The position numbers and the translations under genes are program-made. A DNA stretch of 64,000 nucleotides, from positions 1 to 64,000 of the forward strand of contig NZ_CP019070.1 of NCBI RefSeq assembly GCF_001956695.1. The letters run 5' to 3'. Of this stretch, positions 63,925 through 64,000 are shown one piece after another. The DNA comes from Poseidonibacter parvus. Its GTDB lineage: Bacteria > Campylobacterota > Campylobacteria > Campylobacterales > Arcobacteraceae. Under the pieces are notes generated by a model that saw only the letters and a list, made by a program, of their open reading frames with translations, searched no databases and was not told the DNA's origin. How positions within the stretch are numbered: the first letter of the stretch is position 1; the number at the start of each line of letters is the position of its first letter.

Positions 63925-63946
63925 GTAGAATTATCTACTTAAAGCC
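63918..63946 (+). terminator. Hairpin after the phosphate transporter gene
   Basis: A 12-bp stem with one bulged A (63918-63929 with 63934-63946; GGCTTAAGTAGA / TCTACTTAAAGCC, loop ATTA). It includes the stop codon and is not followed by a T run. Confidence 0.55.
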
Positions 63947-64000
63947 TAAGATCTTACTTTTTATTCTATTTGAAAGATTTTATAACTTTATGTTAAAATC

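Overview
The window is a very AT-rich bacterial chromosome segment that opens exactly at the start codon of dnaA. It continues dnaA - origin-like spacer - dnaN - gyrB. The gene repertoire fits Campylobacterota, most likely Arcobacteraceae, probably free-living or marine. Pointers are: class Ia NrdAB with an inserted loop in NrdA, QueF, CcoG, many sensor kinases and cyclic-di-GMP proteins, LutABC with a D-lactate dehydrogenase and a TakP-type TRAP transporter, frequent TTG starts, TTTTCACA-type DnaA boxes, and TATAAT -10 boxes without clear -35 boxes. No rRNA, tRNA, insertion sequence, prophage or CRISPR array was seen, so this looks like ordinary core and accessory chromosome.

Layout. 1-5 kb: replication initiation (dnaA, candidate oriC, dnaN, gyrB) and an orphan PhnD-like periplasmic protein. 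5.8-10.6 kb: a flavoprotein reductase, queF, a HTH/coiled-coil protein, the small SRP RNA (minus strand, 8.03-8.14 kb), an EamA transporter, a YqaA-like membrane protein and an RluA pseudouridine synthase. 10.6-15.9 kb: purB, nrdA, nrdB and a small unknown gene, followed by a compact, relatively GC-rich structured-RNA candidate. 16-20 kb: a small cytochrome c operon, a BON/OmpA protein paired with a membrane-anchored helix-hairpin-helix protein, a small lysozyme-like transglycosylase and a mini HTH protein. 20-26 kb: nitrilase-family hydrolase, phosphomannomutase, Ogt, then an ADP-ribosylglycohydrolase-like protein in tandem with a response regulator and a 7TM histidine kinase. 26-38 kb: CcoG, two diguanylate cyclases, a leucine-rich-repeat protein kinase, an Ada-like repair regulator, glyA, a LysE exporter and an EAL phosphodiesterase. 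37.7-40.4 kb: a translationally coupled proA - monooxygenase-like - arginine kinase operon. 40.5-45.3 kb: a YhdH-type reductase divergent from a HxlR regulator, gpsA, gatB and a SurA-like chaperone.

45.3-57.3 kb is a coherent lactate/2-oxoacid locus, all on the minus strand: lutABC, a sensor kinase with an ABC-substrate-binding-like sensor domain, its response regulator, the TRAP genes dctP-dctQ-dctM, a newly noticed 38-residue small gene, and a 946-residue D-lactate dehydrogenase. The promoters of lutA and dctP share a 23-bp sequence (21/23 identical) containing two TTCAT-like half sites 11 bp apart. This is the expected geometry for an OmpR-family regulator and suggests that the embedded two-component system controls both operons. 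57.3-64 kb: a methyltransferase, dCMP deaminase, accB-accC, a DEAD-box helicase with an RG-rich repetitive tail, and a PiT phosphate transporter.

The points most worth a second look are the arginine (phosphagen) kinase operon, the shared lut/dct operator, the unassigned structured RNA at 15.84-15.96 kb, the LRR-kinase, and the ADP-ribosylglycohydrolase with altered metal ligands next to a two-component system. Every protein function is inferred from motifs read by eye; no database search was possible.
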